The notes: generated by a model from the sequence alone, not told the origin. 14,075 nt of DNA from Acinetobacter sp. (GCA_030152675.1 JASLIY010000282.1:1-14075); one strand, 5' to 3'. Counted from the first letter of the stretch, positions 6,715-13,805 are shown. Program-made: numbers and translations.

Positions 6715-8211
6715 ATGAATATTATCGGTCACTTCATCAATGGTCAGATTGACACTGACGCCGCACGCACCCAAGCCGTATACAACCCATCGACCGGCCA
6801 AGTCGCTCAAGAAGTGGCTATCGCCAGCCCCGCCACAGTAGATAAAGCCATTGCGGCAGCCGCGGCGGCATTTCCAAGTTGGCGCGATACACCCGTCATT
6901 AAACGTGCACGCGTGATGTTCCGCTTCAAAGAACTTCTAGAACAAAATAGCGCCAAAATCTGCGATCTAATCGGCCAAGAACATGGCAAGATCTCCCACG
7001 ATGCCATGGGTGAGTTACAGCGTGGCATTGAAAATGTCGAATATGCCTGCGCTGCGCCAGAGTTTCTCAAAGGCGAATTTAGTAAAAATGTCGGCCCAGA
7101 TATCGACTCCTGGAGCGAAATGCAACCGCTTGGTGTGGTGGCCGGAATTACCCCATTTAACTTTCCCGTGATGGTGCCGCTGTGGATGTTCCCGATGGCG
7201 ATCGTCTGCGGCAACTGTTTTATCCTCAAACCCTCTGAGCGTGATCCATCGTCTACGCTGTTTATCGCGCAACTGCTCAAAGAAGCAGGTCTCCCTGATG
7301 GTGTATTTGGCTTGGTCAATGGCGATAAAGACGCCGTAGACACGCTATTAAATGACAAACGCATCCAAGCGGTTAGTTTTGTGGGCTCGACCCCGATCGC
7401 AGAATACATTTATAAAACTGCCACGGCGGCAGGCAAACGTTGCCAAGCCTTGGGCGGTGCGAAAAACCACGCCATTGTTATGCCGGATGCCGACCTCGAC
7501 AATGTGGTCAACTCTCTGCTTGGTGCCGCATTTGGTTCATCTGGCGAACGTTGTATGGCGCTCTCCGTCGCGGTGACCATTGGCGATGAGATCGCAGATC
7601 AATTGATCGAGAAAATCAGCGCAGAAATTAAACACTTGAAATACGGTGCTTATTCAGACAGCAGCAATGACTTCGGTCCGGTGATTACCGCAGCGCATCA
7701 AGCCAAAGTCATCGGCTATATCAACAGTGCCGAACAACAAGGGGCCAAGATCGTGGTCGATGGTCGTGATGCCAAAGTCGCCGGCTATGAAGATGGTTTC
7801 TATGTTGGGCCGACCTTGATCGATGATGTGACTGCCGAGATGAGTAGTTATAAAGAAGAAATCTTTGGACCGGTGCTGCAAATCATTCGCGTCGCTAGCA
7901 TGCAAGAGGCGATGCAACTGATCAACGATCACGAATATGGCAATGGCACCTGCATCTATACCCGTGATGGTGAGGCCGCGCGCTACTTTAGTACTCATAT
8001 TCAAGTCGGCATGGTGGGAATTAACATCCCATTACCTGTTCCTGTGTCTTATCATAGCTTTGGTGGTTGGAAACGTTCACTGTTTGGTGATCTCAGTGCC
8101 TATGGTCCAGATGGCGCACGCTTCTACACCCGCCGCAAAACCATCACCCAGCGCTGGCCTTCTGCCCATATTCGTGAAGGAAAGCAATTTTCTATGCCGA
8201 CGTTGAATTAG
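6715..8211 (+). CDS. mmsA: CoA-acylating (methyl)malonate-semialdehyde dehydrogenase
   Basis: This 498-aa member of the aldehyde dehydrogenase superfamily has the features of the CoA-dependent MMSDH branch. ITPFNFP at 145-151 carries Asn149, FVGSTP (222-227) contacts NAD, ALGGAKNH (245-252) replaces the general-base Glu motif of hydrolytic dehydrogenases, and the nucleophile is Cys280 in GSSGERCMA. It should convert malonate semialdehyde, CoA and NAD to acetyl-CoA, CO2 and NADH, or methylmalonate semialdehyde to propionyl-CoA. Next to the beta-alanine transaminase the first reaction is the likelier physiological one. The valine-pathway partners (mmsB, acyl-CoA dehydrogenase, enoyl-CoA hydratase) are absent here. 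The start has AGGGAA eight bases upstream. A terminator closes the gene. Confidence 0.92.
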   Translation: MNIIGHFINGQIDTDAARTQAVYNPSTGQVAQEVAIASPATVDKAIAAAAAAFPSWRDTPVIKRARVMFRFKELLEQNSAKICDLIGQEHGKISHDAMGELQRGIENVEYACAAPEFLKGEFSKNVGPDIDSWSEMQPLGVVAGITPFNFPVMVPLWMFPMAIVCGNCFILKPSERDPSSTLFIAQLLKEAGLPDGVFGLVNGDKDAVDTLLNDKRIQAVSFVGSTPIAEYIYKTATAAGKRCQALGGAKNHAIVMPDADLDNVVNSLLGAAFGSSGERCMALSVAVTIGDEIADQLIEKISAEIKHLKYGAYSDSSNDFGPVITAAHQAKVIGYINSAEQQGAKIVVDGRDAKVAGYEDGFYVGPTLIDDVTAEMSSYKEEIFGPVLQIIRVASMQEAMQLINDHEYGNGTCIYTRDGEAARYFSTHIQVGMVGINIPLPVPVSYHSFGGWKRSLFGDLSAYGPDGARFYTRRKTITQRWPSAHIREGKQFSMPTLN

Positions 8212-8215
8212 TTTC

Positions 8216-8250
8216 AAAGGGGGAAGTATTCGAATGAATCTTCCCTTTTT
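8216..8250 (+). terminator. Rho-independent terminator after mmsA
   Basis: GGGAAG (8221-8226) pairs with CTTCCC (8240-8245), extended outward by G-U and A-U pairs and inward by ATTC/GAAT, and is followed by five T (8246-8250). It begins 5 bp after the dehydrogenase stop, so the permease gene probably has its own promoter or depends on read-through. Confidence 0.82.
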
Positions 8251-8254
8251 CGTC

Positions 8255-8331
8255 GACTGAGTTGGGATCTATCAAATTTGAGCTCTGTGTAATCACATGA
8301 TATGTTCGCCCGATTCAGTTGAGATCTAATC
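8255..8331 (+). promoter_or_regulatory. Permease control region with imperfect direct repeats and a palindrome
   Basis: GACTGAGTTGGGATCTATC (8255-8273) and GATTCAGTTGAGATCTAATC (8312-8331) are imperfect direct repeats starting 57 bp apart. Between them lies the perfect palindrome TCAAATTTGA (8272-8281), which shares the TATCAAA element with the operator before the aminotransferase gene. No clear -35/-10 pair was found. The repeats may be regulator sites; the assignment is tentative. Confidence 0.4.
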
Positions 8332-8351
8332 ATCATTTTTAAGGATAAAAA

Positions 8352-9743
8352 ATGAACGATCAAAATAATACCCAACCTAAGCTTGGTGAAGGATTAACCA
8401 ACAAGCAAATCGTCATGATCAGTATCGGCGGCGTCATTGGTGCTGGACTCTTTATCGGCTCCTCTGCGGCAATCGCCAAAGCCGGTCCCGCGGTGATTCT
8501 CTCCTATGCCATCACCAGTGTGGTGGTGTTCTTAGTCATGCGCATGCTCGGTGAAATGGCCGTGATGCAACCCGACACCGGTTCATTTTCCACCTATGCC
8601 ACCAAAGCCATTGGCCCTTGGGCCGGTTGTACCATTGGCTGGTTATATTGGTGGTTCTGGGTCTTGGTAATCCCCGTTGAAGCCATTGCCGGTGCTGAAA
8701 TTTTACATGCCTGGTTCCCGATGCTCCCGACTTGGTCCTATGCACTGCTCTTTGTGGTGATCCTCAGTATCGCCAACCTATTTGATGTCAAAAACTTTGG
8801 GACTTTTGAGTTCTGGTTCTCGATGATCAAAGTCATCGCGATCCTGTTGTTTATCGGGATTTGTACCACTGCGGTATTTGGTTTCTGGCCTTTGGCGGAT
8901 GTCAGCGGTATTGCCAATCTCTATCAAAATGGCGGCTTTATGCCCTTTGGTTTTGGCGGCATCATGGGCGGCATCTTGATCACCGCATTTTCATTCTTTG
9001 GGGTCGAGATCCTCTCCATCGCAGCGGCCGAGTCTGCCAATCCTGCAGAGAAAATTCGAAAAGCCACCAATCTGGTGATTTATCGCATCATTCTATTTTT
9101 TGTGGTGTCGATCTTCCTTGCTGTGGCCTTGGTGGACTGGCGTTCTGCGGGTTTCAAAGAGTTCGGCACCTTCCAATACGTGCTCATGACCTTAAACGTA
9201 CCAGGCACCAAACTGATCATGGATACGGTGGTTTTCGTTGCCGTAGCGAGCTGTATGAATGCAGCGCTCTATACTGCATCACGGATGTTGTTCTCACTCG
9301 GCGCCCGTAAAAATGCACCGGCCTATGTCACCAAACTCACGCCGAAAGGTGTGCCGCGTGTGGCTGTGTTGCTGTCGTGCGTGGTGGGCATCTTCGGTTG
9401 TATGGCGAACTATTTCTTCCCGGGCCAAGTGCTGACCTTCTTGCTCTCGACCACGGGTGCGATTGCGCTCTTGGTGTACTTGGTGATTGCGGTATCGCAA
9501 CTGCGCTTACGCAAACAGTGCGAAGCACAGAATATCCAAGTGCCTTTTAAAATGTGGTTATTCCCATGGCTGACTTGGTTTGTGATCGCGATCATCGTGG
9601 CAGTCCTCGGGTATATGTTCTTCTCACCGGACTATCGTTACGAGACCTTGATGTCACTGGGCGTCAGTCTAATGGTGGTGTTCTTTAGCGTAATCGTGAC
9701 ACGCAAGAAGAAATTGCCCACCGCACGCGTCGCACCACTCTAA
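8352..9743 (+). CDS. Amino acid permease, APC superfamily (GabP/AAT type), likely beta-alanine uptake
   Basis: A 463-aa very hydrophobic protein with about 12 predicted membrane helices and no cleavable signal. The first helix carries the glycine-rich GGVIGAGLFIGS (26-37) that binds the substrate backbone in this superfamily. LGEMAVMQPDTGSFSTYA (66-83) after TM2 and FFGVEILSIAAAESANP (215-231) are AAT/GabP-type signatures. It should import an amino acid with protons across the inner membrane. Its place 140 bp after the transaminase/dehydrogenase pair suggests beta-alanine or a related omega-amino acid, and GabP relatives handle GABA-like substrates. Alanine for the dad genes downstream is the alternative. 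The start follows AAGGA. The terminator upstream makes separate transcription likely. Confidence 0.85.
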   Translation: MNDQNNTQPKLGEGLTNKQIVMISIGGVIGAGLFIGSSAAIAKAGPAVILSYAITSVVVFLVMRMLGEMAVMQPDTGSFSTYATKAIGPWAGCTIGWLYWWFWVLVIPVEAIAGAEILHAWFPMLPTWSYALLFVVILSIANLFDVKNFGTFEFWFSMIKVIAILLFIGICTTAVFGFWPLADVSGIANLYQNGGFMPFGFGGIMGGILITAFSFFGVEILSIAAAESANPAEKIRKATNLVIYRIILFFVVSIFLAVALVDWRSAGFKEFGTFQYVLMTLNVPGTKLIMDTVVFVAVASCMNAALYTASRMLFSLGARKNAPAYVTKLTPKGVPRVAVLLSCVVGIFGCMANYFFPGQVLTFLLSTTGAIALLVYLVIAVSQLRLRKQCEAQNIQVPFKMWLFPWLTWFVIAIIVAVLGYMFFSPDYRYETLMSLGVSLMVVFFSVIVTRKKKLPTARVAPL

Positions 9744-9766
9744 ACCTCAATCTTGCAAGGCCTTAC

Positions 9767-9803
9767 TTTAAATCCCTCCTAGCCTCCCTTTTTCAAAGGG
9801 AGG
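9767..9803. repeat. CCTCCC palindrome with TTTAAATCCCTCC motif (dispersed-repeat type)
   Basis: CCTCCCTTT (9783-9791) and AAAGGGAGG (9795-9803) form a perfect 9-bp stem with a 3-nt loop just after the permease gene. It is preceded by TTTAAATCCCTCC (9767-9779), and the same 13-mer recurs at 9992-10004 before the Lrp stop. No U-tract follows in either direction, so termination would be weak. The form resembles short intergenic palindromes scattered in Acinetobacter genomes; that likeness is from memory and not tested. Confidence 0.55.
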
Positions 9804-9820
9804 AATGCCTTTGAATTCAA

Positions 9821-9904
9821 CACTACATTAACTTCATAGGAATTCACCTCTTAGGTGGTTAGATTACCACCTAATTTGGTGTCCAGTTTTATTAGACCAC
9901 TACA
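9821..9904 (-). mobile_element. Possible solo end of a decayed IS3-family element
   Basis: Read on the minus strand from 9904, the sequence starts TGTAGTGG and reaches CTGGACACC at 9878, the look of an IS3-family terminal inverted repeat (TG at the tip, GGACAC inside). There follows a 9-bp hairpin (arms 9851-9859 and 9866-9874), a GAGGTG ribosome-binding motif (9845-9850) and an ATG at 9837, as expected before orfA. The frame stops after four codons and no transposase or second end is present. I read it as a remnant; the match to IS3 is from pattern memory. Confidence 0.4.
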
Positions 9905-9916
9905 GCCATATATGGC
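9905..9916. repeat. 12-bp perfect palindrome GCCATATATGGC
   Basis: A self-complementary 12-mer abuts the outer tip of the presumed IS end (9904). It could be a target sequence chosen for insertion or chance. It lies in the convergent permease/Lrp spacer, where promoter or operator function is less expected. Confidence 0.4.
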
Positions 9917-10009
9917 GCAAGAGGGGAGATTTGGAACATAAGATACGAGCAAAAAATAATATAAAGGATCAGCTTTTGAAACAATGATCTTTTTAAATCC
10001 CTCCCCCGC

Positions 10010-10477
10010 TCACTTCTCCAAGCTCAGGTACAACGTTTCTTTGATCTCTTCCATCACGATATAACTGTGTGAAGAGGCTGAGGATGGGAGCTTTTTGAGT
10101 AGATCACCCAGCAGGCGTCGGTAAGCCCCCATTTCCTTGAGTCGAGCCTTGACCAGATAATCAAACTCCCCCGAAATCAAATGACACTCCAAGACTTCAG
10201 GGATCTCGACCAAATCACGTGCCACCTGATCAAACACATCCCCCGACTTGGCAGAGAGTTTGATTTCTAAAAAGACCAATAAATTACGATCCACATATGC
10301 TGGGTTCAACCGTGCGTGATAGCCAGTGATAACCCCATCACGTTCCAAGCGTTTGACTCGTTCTGAACACGGTGTGGTGGACAAATTGACCCGAGAGGCT
10401 AACTCACTGATGGCGATGCGCCCCTCACGCTGTAGGATCTCTAAAATCTTCAGATCCGTCCGATCTAAACTGCGCAT
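10010..10477 (-). CDS. Lrp/AsnC-family regulator, likely activator of dadAX
   Basis: At 155 aa this is a standard Lrp/AsnC protein. LDRTDLKILEILQREGRI starts the N-terminal helix-turn-helix (about 4-60; recognition part NLSTTPCSERVKRLERDG), followed by the RAM ligand-binding domain (about 65-150) with the segment SGEFDYLVK near residues 103-111. It is transcribed divergently from dadA with a 139-bp spacer. Lrp-type proteins sitting beside dadA (Lrp in enterics, DadR in pseudomonads) activate the dad operon in response to alanine, and the same role is inferred here. The start has AAAGGAA before the ATG. Full length, no anomaly. Confidence 0.9.
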   Translation of the reverse strand: MRSLDRTDLKILEILQREGRIAISELASRVNLSTTPCSERVKRLERDGVITGYHARLNPAYVDRNLLVFLEIKLSAKSGDVFDQVARDLVEIPEVLECHLISGEFDYLVKARLKEMGAYRRLLGDLLKKLPSSASSHSYIVMEEIKETLYLSLEK

Positions 10478-10547
10478 GAATAATTCCTTTTAAGTGGATT
10501 TTGAGCACGACAAAAACATAATTTACCTATTTTTTAGCCCCAAATAC

Positions 10548-10592
10548 AGTGAAATAAACTATGAACTCAACAATATACTAGTGAAATCAACT
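10548..10592 (+). promoter_or_regulatory. dadA promoter region with phased direct repeats
   Basis: AGTGAAATAAACT (10548-10560) and AGTGAAATCAACT (10580-10592) differ at one base and start 32 bp apart, about three helical turns. A good -10, TATACT (10574-10579), lies between them. The -35 position (near 10551-10556) is poor and falls inside the first repeat. This fits a promoter that needs an activator bound on one DNA face, plausibly the divergent Lrp-type protein. No DNA-binding data are available here. Confidence 0.55.
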
Positions 10593-10616
10593 TAAGTATT
10601 CGTAAAGGGATTTCCC

Positions 10617-11876
10617 ATGCACGTCATCGTATTAGGAAGTGGGGTCATCGGTGTTGCAAGTGCCTATTATCTCGCACAACAAGGCGCCAAAGTCACGGTC
10701 TTGGATCGCCAGTCAGGTCCAGCCAAAGAAACCAGTTTTGCCAATGCTGGGCAAATTTCTCCGGGCTACTCCACCCCTTGGGCGGCGCCGGGTATTCCCT
10801 TTAAAGCCATGAAATGGATGTTCCAACATCATGCCCCTTTGGCGATTCAGCTCGATGGCAGCCTGAACCAATTGAATTGGATGGCGCAAATGCTGAAAAA
10901 CTGTAACCCAGACAGCTACAGCCGCAACAAAGAACGCATGATGCGCGTGGCCGAATATAGCCGTGATTGTTTAAAACACTTACGCCAAGACACTGGGATT
11001 CATTATGAAAACCGTGCCAAAGGCACCTTGCAAGTGTTCCGTAAAGCCGAACAAATGGATGCCGTGCAACGCGATATCGAAGTCCTAAAAGAATGTGGTG
11101 TAGAACATGAGTTACTCGATGCGGCCAACCTTGCCCGTGTCGAACCCGCGCTTGGTCATGTACAAGATAAATTGGTCGGTGGCCTACATCTACCCAATGA
11201 CGAAACCGGCGATTGTTTCTTGTTTACCAATGCTTTGGCCAAACTCGCAGCCGACTTGGGTGTCGAGTTTAAATTTAATCAAGATGTGCAAGGCTTGGTG
11301 GTTGAGGGCAATGAAATCAAAGGCGTGCGCGTCAATGATCAAGTGCTAAGCGCCGACCGCTATGTGTTGGCCTTTGGAAGTTATTCACGTGATTTCCTCA
11401 AACCGTTACAACTCAATCTACCGGTCTATCCAGTCAAAGGTTACTCGCTCACCATTCCGATCGTGGACCCTGCCTTTGCCCCCCAATCAACCGTGCTGGA
11501 TGAGACCTATAAAATTGCCATTACCCGTTTTGATCAACGTATTCGTGTCGGCGGTATGGCCGAGCTGAGTGGATTTAACATGGGACTCAAAGAAAGTCGC
11601 CGTGCCACTTTAGAAATGGTCACAAAAGACCTGTTCCCGGGCGGTGACTTGGCCAAAGCAGATTTCTGGACTGGACTACGTCCGATGACCCCAGACAGCA
11701 CCCCCATCATCGGTGCCACCCAATATAAAAACCTGTTCCTCAATACCGGACACGGCACTTTGGGTTGGACCATGGCCTGTGGTTCAGGCAAGTTGATCAG
11801 CGATATCGTGCTCAACCATCAACCTGAGATCAGCACCGAAGGCTTGTCGATCCAACGTTATTCTCGAACGGCTTAA
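10617..11876 (+). CDS. dadA: D-amino acid dehydrogenase (DadA)
   Basis: A 419-aa FAD-dependent, quinone-linked enzyme of the inner-membrane face that oxidises D-alanine to pyruvate and ammonia. The N-terminal dinucleotide-binding motif GSGVIG (7-12) is followed by the DadA signatures [10 protein letters not shown] (42-51), PWAAPG and KWMFQ, then [30 protein letters not shown], and near the C-terminus [10 protein letters not shown] and [16 protein letters not shown] (376-391). It follows E. coli DadA almost throughout. The ATG is preceded by AAAGGGA. It forms an operon with the alanine racemase gene 36 bp downstream and is divergent from the Lrp-type regulator. It would also recycle the L-alanine made by the transaminase upstream once that is racemised. 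Confidence 0.96.
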   Translation: MHVIVLGSGVIGVASAYYLAQQGAKVTVLDRQSGPAKETSFANAGQISPGYSTPWAAPGIPFKAMKWMFQHHAPLAIQLDGSLNQLNWMAQMLKNCNPDSYSRNKERMMRVAEYSRDCLKHLRQDTGIHYENRAKGTLQVFRKAEQMDAVQRDIEVLKECGVEHELLDAANLARVEPALGHVQDKLVGGLHLPNDETGDCFLFTNALAKLAADLGVEFKFNQDVQGLVVEGNEIKGVRVNDQVLSADRYVLAFGSYSRDFLKPLQLNLPVYPVKGYSLTIPIVDPAFAPQSTVLDETYKIAITRFDQRIRVGGMAELSGFNMGLKESRRATLEMVTKDLFPGGDLAKADFWTGLRPMTPDSTPIIGATQYKNLFLNTGHGTLGWTMACGSGKLISDIVLNHQPEISTEGLSIQRYSRTA

Positions 11877-11902
11877 GTCTGCCAGCGTACAGCCATCAAT
11901 AT

Positions 11903-11918
11903 ACAAGGACGCATGATG
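11903..11918 (+). promoter_or_regulatory. Ribosome binding site and double ATG of dadX
   Basis: AAGGA (11905-11909) is followed by CGC and then ATGATG. Spacing is 3 bases to the first ATG and 6 to the second. The second gives the more usual spacing, so the mature start may be one codon shorter than annotated. Confidence 0.5.
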
Positions 11919-13163
11919 TCTAGACCAATTACTGCGGTGATCCATCCTCAGGCCCTAAAACATAATCTTGCAATACTGCGTCAGTACGCAGCAGCAAGCC
12001 AAGTCTTTACTGTGGTCAAAGCCAATGCCTATGGGCATGGTATTGCACGTGTTTTTGATGCCTTTAAAAGCGCAGATGGCTTTGCGCTGCTCGATATTGC
12101 CGAAGCCAAAGTATTGCGTGAGCTTGGTTGGAACGGCCCGATCTTGTTGCTTGAAGGGATCTTTAGGGCAGAAGATTTACAGGACTGTGCGCGCTACAAC
12201 TTAAGCTTTAGTCTGCACAGTCCAGCTCAACTGGCATGGCTCGAAGCCTATGCAAGTACCACGCAAGCGCCCGCCCAGTTTGATATTTTCTTAAAAATGA
12301 ACAGTGGCATGAATCGCTTGGGCTTTAGACCGAGCGACTATCGCGCCGCATGGCAACGCTTAAATGCACTCGATCATGTGGCCTCCATCACGCATATGAC
12401 GCATTTCTCTGATGCCGATGGCATGCGCTTAGGTGCGCGTGGTATCGACTATCAACTTGAAGTCTTTGAAGCGACGATTGCAGAGCTGCCGGGACGACGT
12501 TCTGTGAGTAATAGTGCTGCGATTTTACGTCATCATGCACCGAGCACCCAGCAAACTCACCATCCACAAAGCGACTGCACTACACATAACAGCGCAATCG
12601 CTCAGGCGCAATCATCGACTGCTCCCCTGCACTCTGATGTGGTGCGCGGCGGGATTATGCTTTACGGCAGTTCACCGGACTATCCAAGCCATTCCATCCA
12701 AGATTGGGATCTGCAACCGAGTATGAGTTTACGCAGTGAGCTGATCTCGATTCAACAACTCGATCCAGATGAAACCGTGGGTTATGGTTCAAACTTCACC
12801 GCCTCGGTTGCGATGAAGATCGGGATTGTGGCCTGCGGTTATGCCGATGGTTATCAACGTATTTCCCCGACCGGTACACCGATCTTGGTGAATGGCATAC
12901 GCACTCGAACCATTGGCCGTGTCAGTATGGACATGTTGGCGGTCGATCTGAGCCCGATCCCAGATGCCGAGATCGGCGATGAAGTGGTGCTGTGGGGAAG
13001 CTCGGTCACGGGTGCGATCTTGCCGATCGATGATGTTGCAGCGGCGGCAAATACCGTCGGCTATGAACTGATGTGTGCGGTCACGGCACGGGTTCAGTTT
13101 GTGCTAGACCCTGAGTATTCCGCGCCAACATTGCTGAATAAAACAGCGGCTGCATCAGCATAA
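11913..13163 (+). CDS. dadX: Alanine racemase, catabolic type, with a low-complexity insertion
   Basis: This PLP racemase interconverts L- and D-alanine and feeds DadA. Seen: Lys36 of the PLP site in VVKANAYGHG with Tyr40, Arg135 in MNRLGF, the SNSAA phosphate-side loop (199-203), catalytic Tyr291 in VGYGSNFTA, ACGYADGY (307-314), GRVSMDM and Tyr384 in GYELMC. At 416 aa it is about 50 longer than usual (around 356-367). The excess is mainly a segment at about 208-241, rich in His, Thr, Gln, Ser and Ala, between SNSAAILRH and VVRGGIMLYG, where relatives have only a few residues, plus a short C-terminal tail. The frame stays open and all catalytic residues remain. Two ATGs stand in tandem (11913, 11916); spacing from AAGGA favours the second. 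Confidence 0.9.
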   Translation: MMSRPITAVIHPQALKHNLAILRQYAAASQVFTVVKANAYGHGIARVFDAFKSADGFALLDIAEAKVLRELGWNGPILLLEGIFRAEDLQDCARYNLSFSLHSPAQLAWLEAYASTTQAPAQFDIFLKMNSGMNRLGFRPSDYRAAWQRLNALDHVASITHMTHFSDADGMRLGARGIDYQLEVFEATIAELPGRRSVSNSAAILRHHAPSTQQTHHPQSDCTTHNSAIAQAQSSTAPLHSDVVRGGIMLYGSSPDYPSHSIQDWDLQPSMSLRSELISIQQLDPDETVGYGSNFTASVAMKIGIVACGYADGYQRISPTGTPILVNGIRTRTIGRVSMDMLAVDLSPIPDAEIGDEVVLWGSSVTGAILPIDDVAAAANTVGYELMCAVTARVQFVLDPEYSAPTLLNKTAAASA

Positions 13164-13227
13164 GCTGCTCATTTTCATCAATATGATTCTATTTTAGCCA
13201 ATCAGATGCAGCAGCAGCAGAAATTTC

Positions 13228-13255
13228 TTGACCCTCTGAGTTGTTACTGTATTAT
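13228..13255 (+). promoter_or_regulatory. Sigma70 promoter of the tRNA-Gly gene
   Basis: TTGACC (-35, 13228-13233) and TATTAT (-10, 13250-13255) are separated by 16 bp. They lie just before the tRNA, with a GC-containing AAGCGGC discriminator, as usual for stable-RNA promoters. Confidence 0.65.
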
Positions 13256-13264
13256 AAGCGGCAT

Positions 13265-13340
13265 GCGGGAATAGCTCAGTTGGTAGAGCATAACCTTGCC
13301 AAGGTTGGGGTCGGGAGTTCGAGTCTCCTTTCCCGCTCCA
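13265..13340 (+). tRNA. tRNA-Gly (anticodon GCC)
   Basis: A complete 76-nt cloverleaf. The acceptor stem is GCGGGAA/TTCCCGC, the D-arm is AGCTCAGTTGGTAGAGC, and the anticodon stem TAACC/GGTTG surrounds the loop TTGCCAA with anticodon GCC. The T-arm contains GTTCGAGTC. The discriminator is U73, as in bacterial tRNA-Gly, and the 3' CCA is encoded. It has its own promoter and a terminator 10 bp downstream, so it is a single-gene unit. The tRNA 3' end is a typical integration site, but no integrase or att repeat is seen here. Confidence 0.97.
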
Positions 13341-13349
13341 GATTAAAAG

Positions 13350-13379
13350 AAGCCTCAAGTGAAAACTTGGGGCTTTTTC
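13350..13379 (+). terminator. Rho-independent terminator of the tRNA-Gly gene
   Basis: AAGCCTCAAGT (13350-13360) pairs with ACTTGGGGCTT (13365-13375) over 11 bp, including one U-G pair, around a GAAA loop. The T-tract continues to 13378. Confidence 0.87.
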
Positions 13380-13460
13380 TTATTCATATCTATAAAGTTT
13401 TAATATCAATAACCAAAGTTAAAAATAGAGATGAAGCAGCCAATAACGCAGGCTTTCCTT

Positions 13461-13472
13461 TGATGATCATCA
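13461..13472. repeat. 12-bp perfect palindrome TGATGATCATCA
   Basis: This self-complementary 12-mer lies in the 168-bp spacer between the tRNA terminator and the VF530 gene, about 40 bp upstream of a TATAAT box (13512-13517). It may be an operator for that small gene; there is no further support. Confidence 0.35.
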
Positions 13473-13511
13473 CCAATACGCAATCCGAGAATTTTTCCAG
13501 CTGACCTAGGT

Positions 13512-13517
13512 TATAAT
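13512..13517 (+). promoter_or_regulatory. Candidate -10 box for the VF530-family gene
   Basis: A consensus TATAAT stands 30 bp before the ATG. The -35 region (GAATTT around 13489) is weak. The position is right for a short leader. Confidence 0.4.
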
Positions 13518-13547
13518 GCATTTCTTCCCAAATACGATTGATCCAAT

Positions 13548-13784
13548 ATGAGCACCTCCAATGACCCTTTACATGGCAAAAAACTTGCTGACATTTTGGA
13601 TGAGTTGCTAGATTACTATGCTGGCTTTGAAGGCTTGAGTCGTAAAATTGAAATTAGATGTTTTTGCATAGACCCTAGCGTTAAATCATCATTGCGATTC
13701 TTGCGTACCACACCATGGGCACGTGAAAAAGTAGAAAGCTTATATTTGTACGTCTTACGCCAAAAGGCCAAACAGAAATCGTAG
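13548..13784 (+). CDS. VF530 / DUF2132-family small protein
   Basis: This 78-aa cytosolic protein matches the VF530 (DUF2132) family over its whole length: NDPLHGKKLADILDELL (5-21), RKIEIRCFCIDPSVKSSLRF with the near-invariant DPSVKSSL, and LRTTPWAREKVESLYL (53-68). Members are 70-80 aa, all-helical, and have been described as DNA-binding on structural grounds; a cellular role is not established. No strong Shine-Dalgarno precedes the ATG (bases GATTGATCCAAT), but the family's N-terminus begins just after this Met, so the start is sound. It stands alone between a tRNA unit and a transposon end. Confidence 0.88.
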   Translation: MSTSNDPLHGKKLADILDELLDYYAGFEGLSRKIEIRCFCIDPSVKSSLRFLRTTPWAREKVESLYLYVLRQKAKQKS

Positions 13785-13805
13785 CTGTTAAATGTTAAGG
13801 TCCTA

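Noticed and set aside
6807..7409. 200-codon open frame antisense to mmsA
   Set aside because: Its composition mirrors the codon pattern of mmsA on the other strand, it has no ribosome binding site, and it resembles no family; the sense gene is certain.
7654..8004. 116-codon antisense frame in mmsA
   Set aside because: Shadow of the sense gene, with no start signal or recognisable domain.
8861..9310. 149-codon frame overlapping the permease gene in another frame
   Set aside because: Its sequence is rich in Cys, Arg and His as expected from out-of-frame reading of membrane-protein codons; the permease frame is intact and full length.
9826..9837. Four-codon frame after a good GAGGTG ribosome-binding motif, as a possible leader peptide
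   Set aside because: No gene follows on that strand within reach, so a leader makes no sense; it fits better as the start of a destroyed IS reading frame.
13156..13167. CAGC-ATAA-GCTG hairpin at the dadX stop as a terminator
   Set aside because: The stem is only 4 bp, it overlaps the stop codon and lacks a proper T-tract.
13208..13220. GCAGCAGCAGCAG trinucleotide run
   Set aside because: It is just over four units long and noncoding, within chance for this composition; no function suggested.
13330..13340. tRNA-Gly 3' end as an attachment site of an integrated element
   Set aside because: No integrase gene and no direct repeat of the tRNA 3' end was seen in the downstream sequence available.
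13241..13504. 87-codon plus-strand frame containing AGIAQLVEH
   Set aside because: It is the translation of the tRNA-Gly gene and its terminator, a well-known false protein call.
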